Virus record (IMG/VR): IMGVR_UViG_3300042402_002483
Location: 1 to 42,544 of that record
Origin: a virus
DNA: 42,544 nucleotides
Strand: one strand, 5' to 3'
Shown: piece after piece, positions 21,301 to 28,234 of the stretch
How positions within the stretch are numbered: position 1 is the stretch's first letter
Layout: each line of letters opens with the position of its first letter
Notes under the pieces: generated by a model
The model's database searches: none
What the model was told of the DNA's origin: nothing
Seen by the model: the letters and a program-made list of their open reading frames with translations, nothing else
Program-made: the position numbers and the translations under genes

Positions 21301-23495
21301 GAAGGATATCCTGTAACCTGCGATTTCTCTTGCAGCAGAAATTGGTCGGTTTCCTGAAGCCCTCCAAAGCGGGTGCGGAGAACCAACCTCTGTCCTGGGG
21401 CTAGATTTTTGATCTCGTACAACCCTTTGCCGACAGCTGTGGCCTTGGCTTTGAGCTTCCGGAGTAGGCTGTTTATTCGTGCTGGAGTGTACTCGGGGGC
21501 GGGAGTGGGAGTAGGCGCTACTGGAGTAGGGGCAGGGGTTACCGGGGCAGCGACAGGCGCCGACACTGGAGTCGCCGTAGCCTTCACCTCCGGCATCGCA
21601 ATCGTCACCGAAGGCACAACCAACGCAGCAGGTTTCTGTGCAGTTCCAGCCTTCGTCTTAGCTGCTAGCTTCTTGAGTTCAGCACGAACCTGAAGGCCGT
21701 GTTTACGCACTTCCTCTGGAGTCATTCCAGACCGCTCGACTGCCCACTTCAAGTAATCCGCGTCGCTATCAGATTTTTTTGTCTGCGTCACAATGTACGC
21801 AGCTAGATCAAAATCGCTGTCAAATTTCGGCAGGTACGTATCCTGAGAGATGCTGTAACGGGGCTTGGCACCGGCAAGATTCTTAGGGAGTTTCGTGGAT
21901 GTGGTGACCTGCGGCGCGGGCGTAACCGGAACAGGCTCTGGAGTCCGAACCACCGGAGTGGCGGCTTTCGCGGCAGGTGTCACCACCGCCTGAGCCCCAC
22001 CCAATCGGGCACGGTAATCTGCAAGAGTGATAGCACCCTCTTCGCTCAGCATTCCTTCATCTTCGGCCGTGATTAGCTGATCGAGTTCATCCTGCTCGTC
22101 GGGGGCTAGGCCGGTTTCGGGATCGACAGTTGCGGCGGCAGGAGTGGGCGCGGGGGTGGGAGTTACAACAGGAGTTACAACAGGAGTTACAACAGGAGTT
22201 ACAACAACCTGCGGCTGTGCAGGTACAGGTGTAACTTTCGGGGCGGGCTCAGTAACCACCTCCTCTTGACCCGGTAATCCAGCTTCTTGAGACCTCCTCA
22301 GGACATCTTCAGCTGTGATCTCGGGCTCACCCTCTTGCTGTGTGTCTTCCAAACCTGCCACGGTGGCGTTTGCACGCGGCAACGGGTTTGTCGGATCACC
22401 GCCAAGTGCTTCGTTTGCAGCACCAGCTAATTTAGCATTGCGGCTTGAACCAACGAGACCGCCAACGATGCCTCCAGATAGGGAACCAACGAAGCCCGCT
22501 TGTGCAACGCCATCAAGCCATCCGCGTTCGGGATCATAGACCGCAGCTGCGGCAATGTTTCCTCCAAGCTGCTCAGCTGATTCTTGGACGCCCTCAGTGG
22601 CCAGCGCCTCGACAGCGCCCCGGACACGTTCAGCACCTGTGGCTCCAAGAAACTTTCTTTGGTACTTGGCAGACTTGGGTACAAGACTTTCGGCAAGCCG
22701 CTCGCCGATGCCTCCGATCCGACCAGTTACAAAACGTCTCGCTACCTTAGGCGCTGCGCCTAAAAAAAACTCAGTGGCGGCGCCAATCGGAGCAGTTGTG
22801 ATGAATGCTTGAGTCTTCATCTGCTCGCGGCGATCTTGAAGATCCGCAGCAACATCGTACTGCTGGCTAGCCATAGCCTCGGCAATGCGACGATTTATGG
22901 TGGTATCAGCCTCTTCGGCTGCTGACTCACCTGATTGAAGTCCGTAGGAGATAGCGGCCCCAAGGGGAGCGGCCGGCCCAGCAATTAGCGCAGCTGGTAG
23001 TGTGGCAACTGTACTTCCAATACCGCCCATAACCTGAGCGGGCAAAGACTCTCGCACGCCGGGTAGACCAGGGTAGGTTTCTTTCCCAAACTCTTGGATG
23101 GCTTGGCCAGCGCGGTAAAGAGGCTCCTGCTCCAGGGGAACTTCGGCAGTCTGCTCAATCTTCCTTCCGGTGTATGGGTTGACTGTTGGTGGAGGGAAAA
23201 AAGTGGCGGCGCGGGCTGCTGCTTTCGCGGTAAGACCAAGCCCCTCGATCGCCCCACGCGGTAACTCAGACAGCGTGTTGAGCGCAGTTTCGACCGTGTC
23301 GTACTGCCCCAACTGAAACTTAGCCTTCTCTTCCGCCTCGGTCTCAGCTGCTAGCTCTTCCTGCCTCCGACCAATAAGGCCCTGTCGGATCGCCTGGTAA
23401 TTCTCACGAACGTAGGACTGAGCCTGTTCGTCCGTAACATCATCCGGAAACGCAACCCGGCCAAGCTCGCGTCCAAAGTCGATCTCGATTGCCAT
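15363..23495 (-). CDS. Giant internal virion/polyvalent protein with ADP-ribosyltransferase-like domain
   Basis: A 2,710-residue uninterrupted protein. The N-terminus has AFPDDVTDEQAQSYV, a phrase common at the start of large phage inner-virion proteins, then Ala/Gly-rich hydrophobic stretches near residues 155-200 and 310-350. Residues about 400-900 are coiled or Pro-Val-Thr-rich linkers. Around 1400-1550, NVGPVYHGVRERY, FPAFYASIDKAAVERWA, YDSVEGGRDFNAHEIAVFDASQIKS fits the ADP-ribosyltransferase module of phage polyvalent proteins. The C-terminal 900 residues include YWYAAVLSGTRTQLDNALNI (about 2,130), another polyvalent-type element. The protein is probably packaged and ejected to modify host targets. 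ART activity is inferred from pattern, not shown. Confidence 0.72.
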   Translation of the reverse strand: MAIEIDFGRELGRVAFPDDVTDEQAQSYVRENYQAIRQGLIGRRQEELAAETEAEEKAKFQLGQYDTVETALNTLSELPRGAIEGLGLTAKAAARAATFFPPPTVNPYTGRKIEQTAEVPLEQEPLYRAGQAIQEFGKETYPGLPGVRESLPAQVMGGIGSTVATLPAALIAGPAAPLGAAISYGLQSGESAAEEADTTINRRIAEAMASQQYDVAADLQDRREQMKTQAFITTAPIGAATEFFLGAAPKVARRFVTGRIGGIGERLAESLVPKSAKYQRKFLGATGAERVRGAVEALATEGVQESAEQLGGNIAAAAVYDPERGWLDGVAQAGFVGSLSGGIVGGLVGSSRNAKLAGAANEALGGDPTNPLPRANATVAGLEDTQQEGEPEITAEDVLRRSQEAGLPGQEEVVTEPAPKVTPVPAQPQVVVTPVVTPVVTPVVTPTPAPTPAAATVDPETGLAPDEQDELDQLITAEDEGMLSEEGAITLADYRARLGGAQAVVTPAAKAATPVVRTPEPVPVTPAPQVTTSTKLPKNLAGAKPRYSISQDTYLPKFDSDFDLAAYIVTQTKKSDSDADYLKWAVERSGMTPEEVRKHGLQVRAELKKLAAKTKAGTAQKPAALVVPSVTIAMPEVKATATPVSAPVAAPVTPAPTPVAPTPTPAPEYTPARINSLLRKLKAKATAVGKGLYEIKNLAPGQRLVLRTRFGGLQETDQFLLQEKSQVTGYPSDEGFILRDKQEAVAGETPRPAPKPAPIGPKPDDELTEQQYYDARVKEIARDNKATQAEVREQFSREDSNLEHWQAIRNAAESGKQLKVETLNRLPEARIEFLRKQHPQSVPQGYMAPAVSKSVAEKQAEMRAAKRGVRLAPAPAPATVTTPTPAPAPAAITPATKTANELAGDLALLRAQKPRPLKKLFGPNPTEKQKAAHKAAMSDWEKQYRKLAQLQKRTLDQENANRTSKVRPASPGEQVQPPAAAGAPMQEGIDNIKFVSEPVAQARGGGMDAKDAKAKLVQQLERAVEAAPAESDQQYRDLISTGQTDLEERFKTVNDKNMGAGFEAKYRKAHELGKQLLAKYGPSVPKVTIEIPGDGTYTIANTKQALNQVLAKAQKLNTSTAKGPVRAPAAARKPERANEMLMRMAKQATQVYGKNAAAKLREQAANTDLELTDAQRNDLKVVADMITPVVAEPTEAELQAAEEARLAQAEQEIDAGPIGQAKQKLEDEGSDMKKSQVKAMARKLEASGVIDDSELDDEGRDTGVDELVGQLLERVEEARDTAIQEREQELADEAKAEKAAPKTAAQSAIDAIDKVSKGLSENSYSDPLFLTPLAKLALQIAKGLIQVGVAVDKAIRQAIAQARQQFPNDPTDDIQLADRLIRDAEYTAAVAAGDMETAQRMVDAAAKAAGYNVGPVYHGVRERYRMGTESSPPAILPATKFTKWIASEANFPAFYASIDKAAVERWAKRPSNVMAVYLKAQNTAKEGEIIISSSFLQKEVVDKLKSLGYDSVEGGRDFNAHEIAVFDASQIKSADPVTRDDEGNVVPLSQRFQASTADIRGASGLNRGIGKRLSDWARNDTDEATRRVRFTNPSTGEQATFGDVISDLQSISDEAAPEYVRWLQSIPNKSTATADIVSDITFISRLDAEAERNQRPDSVEAILQKVIAATDPKGKVFEAITGLSNFVIYQASKIALRIYQATKSWVAARNAGMDYIKSHVQLSNEAETAANFEEYIKAFPNQEIPAGAPGRPQPPSPTERVESRGIFRGDVARDTDENWQSEARKWVDFYKGNLERAFQGFMGADIDKALREYVGGELLQRSELEIARAKNPIDLLRALYLQARIATALVQAGSDFGKQGRARQLTFARYAWMVPQLVYRRLVNEQQKRKIPFPEIVAQQVRDWLVQSGQQAIDQVKEAMKQADNVFAREFKKIKQVPGQPKGPPIEIKWQDILTKSLQTQGSVRQKMLQVILADPRLKNLSPAGIAEITNLLTNAWEKKRDQIFRSEFAKKVPLPTVKPDAREKLFRSLPRILKYANIARATAGDQITTDGPDTFLLWDQAFRDAVAPEFGVAEINGLTARKLTELAQRAQAAQGVNRNQIIQEMFRLMARDGGVRFSDVLRDYWYAAVLSGTRTQLDNALNILNGALNTVMLAGMAGKEAGLVTKSALKGLNEGLRDFWPMLWRGELYRSVNFNPDQPGNALEGLGESRNLFAKGISQAKYVSRLMLALDHVTAMMSDGAAKAYALNKEVGSEEARNLMLPEADIVKAARDRAIAEGTRPDLVNKRTREILQESFPVDVLMTSKDIREAVTFTEVPQGVMGSLYEGLNAASRKFPALKFLTGTNFVRFAANYTNELLNYAAPIAVYRWVQSAPGKSDQPGGLQFTPARRDLLLAKASLGTALGATAAALFLGDDDKEEDRDIDITGSFKSLDPNKRKQLLSEGRQPYSIRVGDTYVSYRQLGFGGLLGAIGELRDRQLFEPEKWNEEGIIAKVQDAATAGLFIVKDSSAISGLTEFLGFANAYKYDTNEVIEKSMPRYLARLGGSFVPNILKEVDAWSDPSIFKAEPGGLGHEYFLQQVPYARREIGPGPILNVLGEPVRVERYPYSRWITQRSEDPAWNTLGQLASKGVFMPVPAITVKVNENGTRRELTREEKYTYQQAVGQGYRKFIEQNRERLLALPPAQASDFIDKNADRIRRNARTNLKNSF
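22159..22206 (-). repeat. Four exact 12-bp tandem repeats in the giant gene
   Basis: GGAGTTACAACA (plus-strand reading) occurs four times without change at 22159-22206, encoding repeated VVTP in a flexible linker near residue 435. Perfect identity implies recent expansion or slippage. Confidence 0.9.
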
Positions 23496-23501
23496 AGTAA
23501 A

Positions 23502-24920
23502 TTAAAGTTCCACGGGCGCACGACCACGCGGCATTCGCAGGATTGCGTCAAATTGCTCCTGAGACAACCCCAATGGAAGGGAGTTCGTTCCAGCGCCTGC
23601 CTCATTGAGTGATCGACGCAGTTGAAGTCCGAGAACAGTGGGGTCAATGCCATTGTATTCGCTCATGGCTTGGCGCAGCTCTTCTGGATCAATTCCCAGC
23701 GACTCGCTTGACATCGAGCTGGCTGGCGCAAGGGAATCAACCGGAAGCCTTACTTGAGGTGGTGCGTTGGTTGTAGCTACTGGAGCGTTGGTGCCGCGTC
23801 CGATGCGGGGGAGATTTGGGATTGATCGAACGTCTATAACTTGGTTGGGCGAGATTGAAGGAACCCGATTGGTTCCTTGTTTGATGCCAGCCTCTGGACC
23901 TGGAAGTGTTTCCAGATCTTTCATATTTTGCTTTCGGTCCTTCCGTATCACCTCCAGCTGCGCTTTGGCTTCTCCAAAGGTGAGACCCCTGCTCTCTCCA
24001 AAATATCCGAACTGATCCTTGCGAACCTTTACGTTCCCCTTGTCGTCTGTGTAGACATTGACTTCTGAATCATTGTCTTTGGCCAGCTTGCGAAGGTTTT
24101 TCATTGCTTCATCAATGTCAGCATACGGGTCTTGCTCACCTTCTGGTGAGGCCAAGCGTTTGGTTAGCAACTCGCGAGCAGCTTCGGGCGAAACAGGCAA
24201 AGTGTATTCGCCGCTAGGGTCAGAGAATTTCACGGTCCCCGCCTTCTCGGTCTTCTTTAACGCAGCCGCCGGAGCCCTGTACTGCTGGCCACCGATTGTG
24301 ACGATTTGCCCACCGCCAGACGGCGCACTAGCACCCATAGGCGCCTCAGTTAAAGGCTCTCCACCTCCGTCGAAAATGTCAGGAGAAAATCCCTCGATCT
24401 GGTTTAGTACATCTTGTGGAAGTTCTTGATCTTGTTTTTTACCAAACGGGATAAACCCCCGCCGAATCAATGCCACGTTCTCGGCTCTTTTGTCGGCCAT
24501 CGCTCGCGCTGTACCTCGTAGGCGTCCAGCTTGGTATGCTGGGCTTCCGATAACTTCCGGAGATAACGGAGGCTGAGTTCCGTACATAGCATAAAGTTCC
24601 CCCTCCGCGCCTGCTAGCGTATCGGATTGAAGACGGCGATCGCGCTTCAAAGCAGATCCTGCGTAGTCGGGTAAACCTTGAGAATTTAAAATTAAATCCT
24701 GACCAAACTGGCTGGCTGCCGCATCAAGCCGCGCCTGAATACGTTCTTTCAAAGCAGCCTCCCGATCGGTGCCCATCTGGGTGTAATACTGCTCGCGCAC
24801 TCGCGTATCTTCAGCACGCTGCGCTGCTGCTTCCTCTCTGGCCTGGCGTTGATTCGCCAGCTGCACGCCTTGGAGGTACGACTGCCCGATGTTTTCGAGT
24901 CCTGAGAAGGGGTTTGCCAT
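23502..24920 (-). CDS. Putative internal virion protein, 472 residues
   Basis: The start MANPFSGLENIGQSYLQGVQLANQRQAREEAAAQRAED resembles internal virion proteins of podoviruses that begin with a short Gly-Leu phrase and a long Gln/Ala/Arg helix. The middle is helical with polar linkers; the end has Pro/Ser-rich and ordinary helical parts. It has no catalytic motif. Its position between the giant protein and the Ala/Gly-rich 24927-25697 protein suggests an ejection or inner-core component. It is followed after 6 bases by the giant gene, so the two are co-translated. Confidence 0.55.
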   Translation of the reverse strand: MANPFSGLENIGQSYLQGVQLANQRQAREEAAAQRAEDTRVREQYYTQMGTDREAALKERIQARLDAAASQFGQDLILNSQGLPDYAGSALKRDRRLQSDTLAGAEGELYAMYGTQPPLSPEVIGSPAYQAGRLRGTARAMADKRAENVALIRRGFIPFGKKQDQELPQDVLNQIEGFSPDIFDGGGEPLTEAPMGASAPSGGGQIVTIGGQQYRAPAAALKKTEKAGTVKFSDPSGEYTLPVSPEAARELLTKRLASPEGEQDPYADIDEAMKNLRKLAKDNDSEVNVYTDDKGNVKVRKDQFGYFGESRGLTFGEAKAQLEVIRKDRKQNMKDLETLPGPEAGIKQGTNRVPSISPNQVIDVRSIPNLPRIGRGTNAPVATTNAPPQVRLPVDSLAPASSMSSESLGIDPEELRQAMSEYNGIDPTVLGLQLRRSLNEAGAGTNSLPLGLSQEQFDAILRMPRGRAPVEL

Positions 24921-24926
24921 AAAATT

Positions 24927-25697
24927 TTAGCTTAGTCCTTGGCGACCGTAACCTGTCGGCATTCCGGTTGAATAATCCCAATTACCACCTGTGCCAGCAT
25001 TAGCGCGAGTTTGCGCCCCCAGCTGCGCGAATCCAAGGTTGGTCAACCCTGATCCGAGCGATCCCAACGCCTGACCCGCGACACCAGTTCCGCTTGGCAT
25101 ACCGGCAACACCAAGCAGCGCCTGTTGCTGGGCGCCACGCTCACCGCCTCGCAGGGCTGCTATCTGTTGCGGAGTGAACTCGTAGTTGGCTAGCGGTGCC
25201 ATTGGTGTGGTTCCGATGATGTTGGCGAATTGTTGTTCACCGAGTCTTGCGGCTTCATAAGAACCCCGACCAATGTCTCGAAGAACCAAATTCTTCCCGG
25301 CTCCACTTCCGGCAAACCCTTTCTCAAGAGCTTGGCTGGCCGCTCTACGTTGAATCTGAGCCGCGACATCAGGTGGCAGTTCCCCTCGAAGCAGCGCTAG
25401 CGCGTTCTGCGTGCGCTGAGCTTGGCCTTCCTGATAACCAGGAATCTGAATACCGAGCGACTCCAGAAGCTGGGCGCGACTAATCGCATTTCGCTCAGCC
25501 TCCATCTCACGGGCACGAGGCGCGTTTAGGGAGGATTCTCCCATCACGGAGCCAATGTTGATTCCCGGGAGGTTAGCGGCGTCACGGGCCTGCCGGCGCG
25601 AGGCGCTAGCAGACGATGCCGACATACCGGCACCAATCCCTGCCGACACAATTCCGCCTGCGATTACTGGCCCAACTGCTGATGCGAATATTGACAT
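24927..25697 (-). CDS. Putative internal virion/DNA-ejection protein, 256 residues
   Basis: The front is a hydrophobic, Gly/Ala/Ser-rich segment (FASAVGPVIAGGIVSAGIGAGMSASSASASRRQ) typical of podovirus inner-core proteins that insert into the membrane. Helical, Gln/Ala-rich parts follow (RAQLLESLGIQIPG, QIQRRAASQALEKGF), and the end is Gly-rich. No enzyme motif is seen. It overlaps the previous gene by 34 bases, which is longer than usual; if the start were MSASSASA (residue 25) the overlap would vanish, but the hydrophobic segment would be lost. Confidence 0.58.
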   Translation of the reverse strand: MSIFASAVGPVIAGGIVSAGIGAGMSASSASASRRQARDAANLPGINIGSVMGESSLNAPRAREMEAERNAISRAQLLESLGIQIPGYQEGQAQRTQNALALLRGELPPDVAAQIQRRAASQALEKGFAGSGAGKNLVLRDIGRGSYEAARLGEQQFANIIGTTPMAPLANYEFTPQQIAALRGGERGAQQQALLGVAGMPSGTGVAGQALGSLGSGLTNLGFAQLGAQTRANAGTGGNWDYSTGMPTGYGRQGLS

Positions 25698-26158
25698 AGT
25701 AAGTATTGATTTTCCCTCACGGACGCAATGTCGTTCAGGATGTCTTCGTGATCCGTCTTATTGCTGGGGTTTAAGTGGACCGTCGTCCAAGTGGTATCTT
25801 CATGGATAAACAGCACACGGCGGGTTCCTGGCTTCGTGATGCCAGAATACGGCGCTACGTAGGTAACTAGACCTTCGTTCTCGCTGATGACTGTGACCCT
25901 GCCTTTGGTGATGAAGAACGGGTTGTCGAACTTATGAATGCGACTGGTTACGATTGACCCAGCCGGCATGAAGATTTCACGCACGTACATCCCCTCTGGG
26001 AACGTGTGCTTCAGTGGGCACTCCTGCTGCGGAAGATTCGCCACGAACGCTTCCCACCTGTCCAGACGATCGTCGAACGTGATGGTCTCATCCGTCAGGA
26101 TGTCGAGCCACGTAACGGGCTGAACGGCTACTGGAAGCTCCTCAGTTATCAGAGTCAT
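25664..26158 (-). CDS. Cupin-fold-like protein, 164 residues
   Basis: The middle is a run of beta strands with cupin-like spacing: EIFMPAGSIVTSRIHKFDNPFFITKGRVTVIS, then PGTRRVLFIHEDTTWTTVHLN. A metal-binding set G-x5-H-x-H is only partly present (one His in RIHKF and one in FIHED), so it may bind no metal. Such proteins are frequent beside tail genes in environmental phages, with an unknown role. Its start overlaps the 365-residue gene stop by one base (TGATG). Confidence 0.55.
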   Translation of the reverse strand: MTLITEELPVAVQPVTWLDILTDETITFDDRLDRWEAFVANLPQQECPLKHTFPEGMYVREIFMPAGSIVTSRIHKFDNPFFITKGRVTVISENEGLVTYVAPYSGITKPGTRRVLFIHEDTTWTTVHLNPSNKTDHEDILNDIASVRENQYLLCQYSHQQLGQ

Positions 26159-27255
26159 CAGATGAATCCACCGAACCGATATTGAATCTTCGCGGACCCG
26201 AACGGCTGCACGTTAATCACGCTGCGCTCATTGGGGCTGTACGCCTCAAGCTCATTCCGAAGCGACCGCAGTGCTAGCTGGATCTCGCGCTCGGCCTCGG
26301 TGTACTGATTCCGGTCTTCCTTCTGGATCGCTTTCATCATGTGCTTGATCGCCTGGAGGTTCCCAATAAACAGCCAGTCTGAATCAACAATCGCCGGTAT
26401 GAAGTCCAGACGAACGATCGCTTCTACGACGGTGTTGGTGCAAGTCTCGTCTGCTGGCACGCAGCCGTCTCCGTTGTCGATGCAGCAGTTGTCCTGGGTG
26501 GTGCTGCACGAGTTGGCGCCACCGCACACCTCGGGCATACCGACAAGGTAGGTGCGACGGTACTCAGGGTTCTGCTCGCTCGGGCCCCAGATGGCGATCT
26601 GGGTCTGTACGCCGGTCGTCGTGTTAACCGCGTTGATCGTTAGACTCCCTTGGGTCAACGGCTTCTGGGCGCCAGTCAGACCTGGCATCTTGAAGATGTT
26701 TATTGCGGATGTCTCGACGTATGCGACCACCGATGGGTTAGGCAGCGTCACGTACTCACCCCAGACGTACTCTCCAGTTACCGCATCTAAGGTCCGGATC
26801 GGCTGGTTGGTGGCAGCATTCAAACCCTGAAGTAGCACGCGCTTACCTGCATCAGCTGCTAGCTGTGGGTAGATACGAATCTTGGACGCGCCTGTGAAAT
26901 CCCGAAACTGCGTCACCATGCCACGATCCAGCAGCTGGTCTTGCTCGCATCCTTCACGGCCGCATCCGGTACGCGGTGCCCGGGTGTCCGTCTGGAACTC
27001 GTACCACTGGTTCTGGATGGGGATGTTGTAGCCGCAGAGGTTCATCGCCTCGATCGTCTTGACCTCCCGAGGCCAGGTGATGCAGCCAGCGGTGACGCAG
27101 ACGCGAAGCTTCTTGTACGTACCCCACCACTTGCCCATGTCCGCCAAACGAGCCTGAGCCTCGTTGAGCAGCTGGACGAAACGCTCGTCGCAGGTGGCCA
27201 GACCGACTGCCTGCGGGATCGTGGAGTTCTTGGCTTGGGCGAGGGTTTTTCTCAT
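26158..27255 (-). CDS. Putative short-tail/adaptor protein, 365 residues
   Basis: The front (LATCDERFVQLLNEAQARLADMGKWWGTYKKLRVCVTAGCITWPREVKTIEAMNLCG) resembles proteins at the head-tail junction of environmental podoviruses, where FVQLLNEAQ and WPREV-TIEA recur. Later beta-rich parts and the end FIGNLQAIKHMMKAIQKEDRNQYTEAEREIQLALRSLRNEL are helical. Twelve or more cysteines are present, with an extra cluster (CGGANSCSTTQDNCC...CVPADETC) around residues 245-275. It lies in the tail block and overlaps the fibre gene by 4 bases. Tail tubular/adaptor is my best guess. Confidence 0.55.
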   Translation of the reverse strand: MRKTLAQAKNSTIPQAVGLATCDERFVQLLNEAQARLADMGKWWGTYKKLRVCVTAGCITWPREVKTIEAMNLCGYNIPIQNQWYEFQTDTRAPRTGCGREGCEQDQLLDRGMVTQFRDFTGASKIRIYPQLAADAGKRVLLQGLNAATNQPIRTLDAVTGEYVWGEYVTLPNPSVVAYVETSAINIFKMPGLTGAQKPLTQGSLTINAVNTTTGVQTQIAIWGPSEQNPEYRRTYLVGMPEVCGGANSCSTTQDNCCIDNGDGCVPADETCTNTVVEAIVRLDFIPAIVDSDWLFIGNLQAIKHMMKAIQKEDRNQYTEAEREIQLALRSLRNELEAYSPNERSVINVQPFGSAKIQYRFGGFI

Positions 27256-28232
27256 GGGACGTAAGCCGGGTTTAGTGCGGTAGCGTAGACTTTTACTTGG
27301 TAATCCGCAGCGACAAGACCTGGATTGAAGAACGGAATTGAAATCACTCCTAAAAGATTAAGCGAAACCCAAACATTCGTGAAGTCGCAGACATACCTGA
27401 ATGACGGAAGTTTTTCATACGGAGCAGTTCCTGAGCTTACAAAATGCAAGCAATCAACTTCTTGTCCGCTGTACCAAGTGTAAGTTGTTACACCGCTTAC
27501 TCCATTAAATACAACAGACCCAGCTGCGATTCTTACTAGTACAACGCGTACCATAAACGGCATTAATGGAGCGCCGCTGGTTGGATTTATAAATCCGTGC
27601 GAGAAAGGGACAAGCACGTCGCTAGCAAAAGATGTAAGCGCAACTCCAGCCGACGCATACGTCAAAAACTGTTTCAAACTCAACCGCGTCAAATCCCGCT
27701 TCTGTGAAAGCAGCTGGAAATTCACACCATCGTACAGCACTGAAACCACCTGCCCAGTCAGGATGTCGTTCGCTGACAGCGCCACCGTGGCATCCTTCGT
27801 GATTGTCTTAGCTCCCTGGCCATCGACGTTCAACGTACAGCCGGCAGTGTTGGTGTGATTCGCAATGAAAGTGTAAATCTGGCCGGTCCGATAGGCTGAC
27901 GCCGGGCTTGGATATGGCGGCGAGTTTATGACTGCGTAAACTCCAGCGGCGCCGCTAGCAGTTCCGGCAAACACCACTTCACTCGACAGTCGAATGAACT
28001 GAGCATCTCCGGCCGCCGACGAAAACTTCAACACCTCAACTGGGCGATTACTGATGTCGGTGCGAAGCCAGTAGAGTCCAGGGTTCCCGGGCACGGTCTG
28101 AGAGCTTGCCCACTCTGCTCCAGTGTTCAGGTTACCAATCAACGCGGCGGCGTAGGCGTCAAGCCGATCCTGTTCCGAGGCGTAGCAGGTTGGTGGCGGC
28201 AGTGTGCCAGCGGAAATGTCAATGGTTGGCAT
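27252..28232 (-). CDS. Tail fibre-like protein, 326 residues
   Basis: The N-terminal part (TCYASEQDRLDAYAAALIGNLNTGAEW) is followed by beta strands of a kind common in phage fibres: GQIYTFIANHTNTAGCTLNVDG, then AKTITKDATVALSANDILTGQVVSVLYDGVNFQLLS, a motif of fibres that bind surface receptors. The C-terminal half is a beta-rich domain with no recognised homologue. It sits next to the tailspike, so it is likely part of the host-recognition set. Base composition is A/T-richer than the left arm, as expected of exchanged receptor-binding genes. Confidence 0.68.
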   Translation of the reverse strand: MPTIDISAGTLPPPTCYASEQDRLDAYAAALIGNLNTGAEWASSQTVPGNPGLYWLRTDISNRPVEVLKFSSAAGDAQFIRLSSEVVFAGTASGAAGVYAVINSPPYPSPASAYRTGQIYTFIANHTNTAGCTLNVDGQGAKTITKDATVALSANDILTGQVVSVLYDGVNFQLLSQKRDLTRLSLKQFLTYASAGVALTSFASDVLVPFSHGFINPTSGAPLMPFMVRVVLVRIAAGSVVFNGVSGVTTYTWYSGQEVDCLHFVSSGTAPYEKLPSFRYVCDFTNVWVSLNLLGVISIPFFNPGLVAADYQVKVYATALNPAYVP

Positions 28233-28234
28233 GG

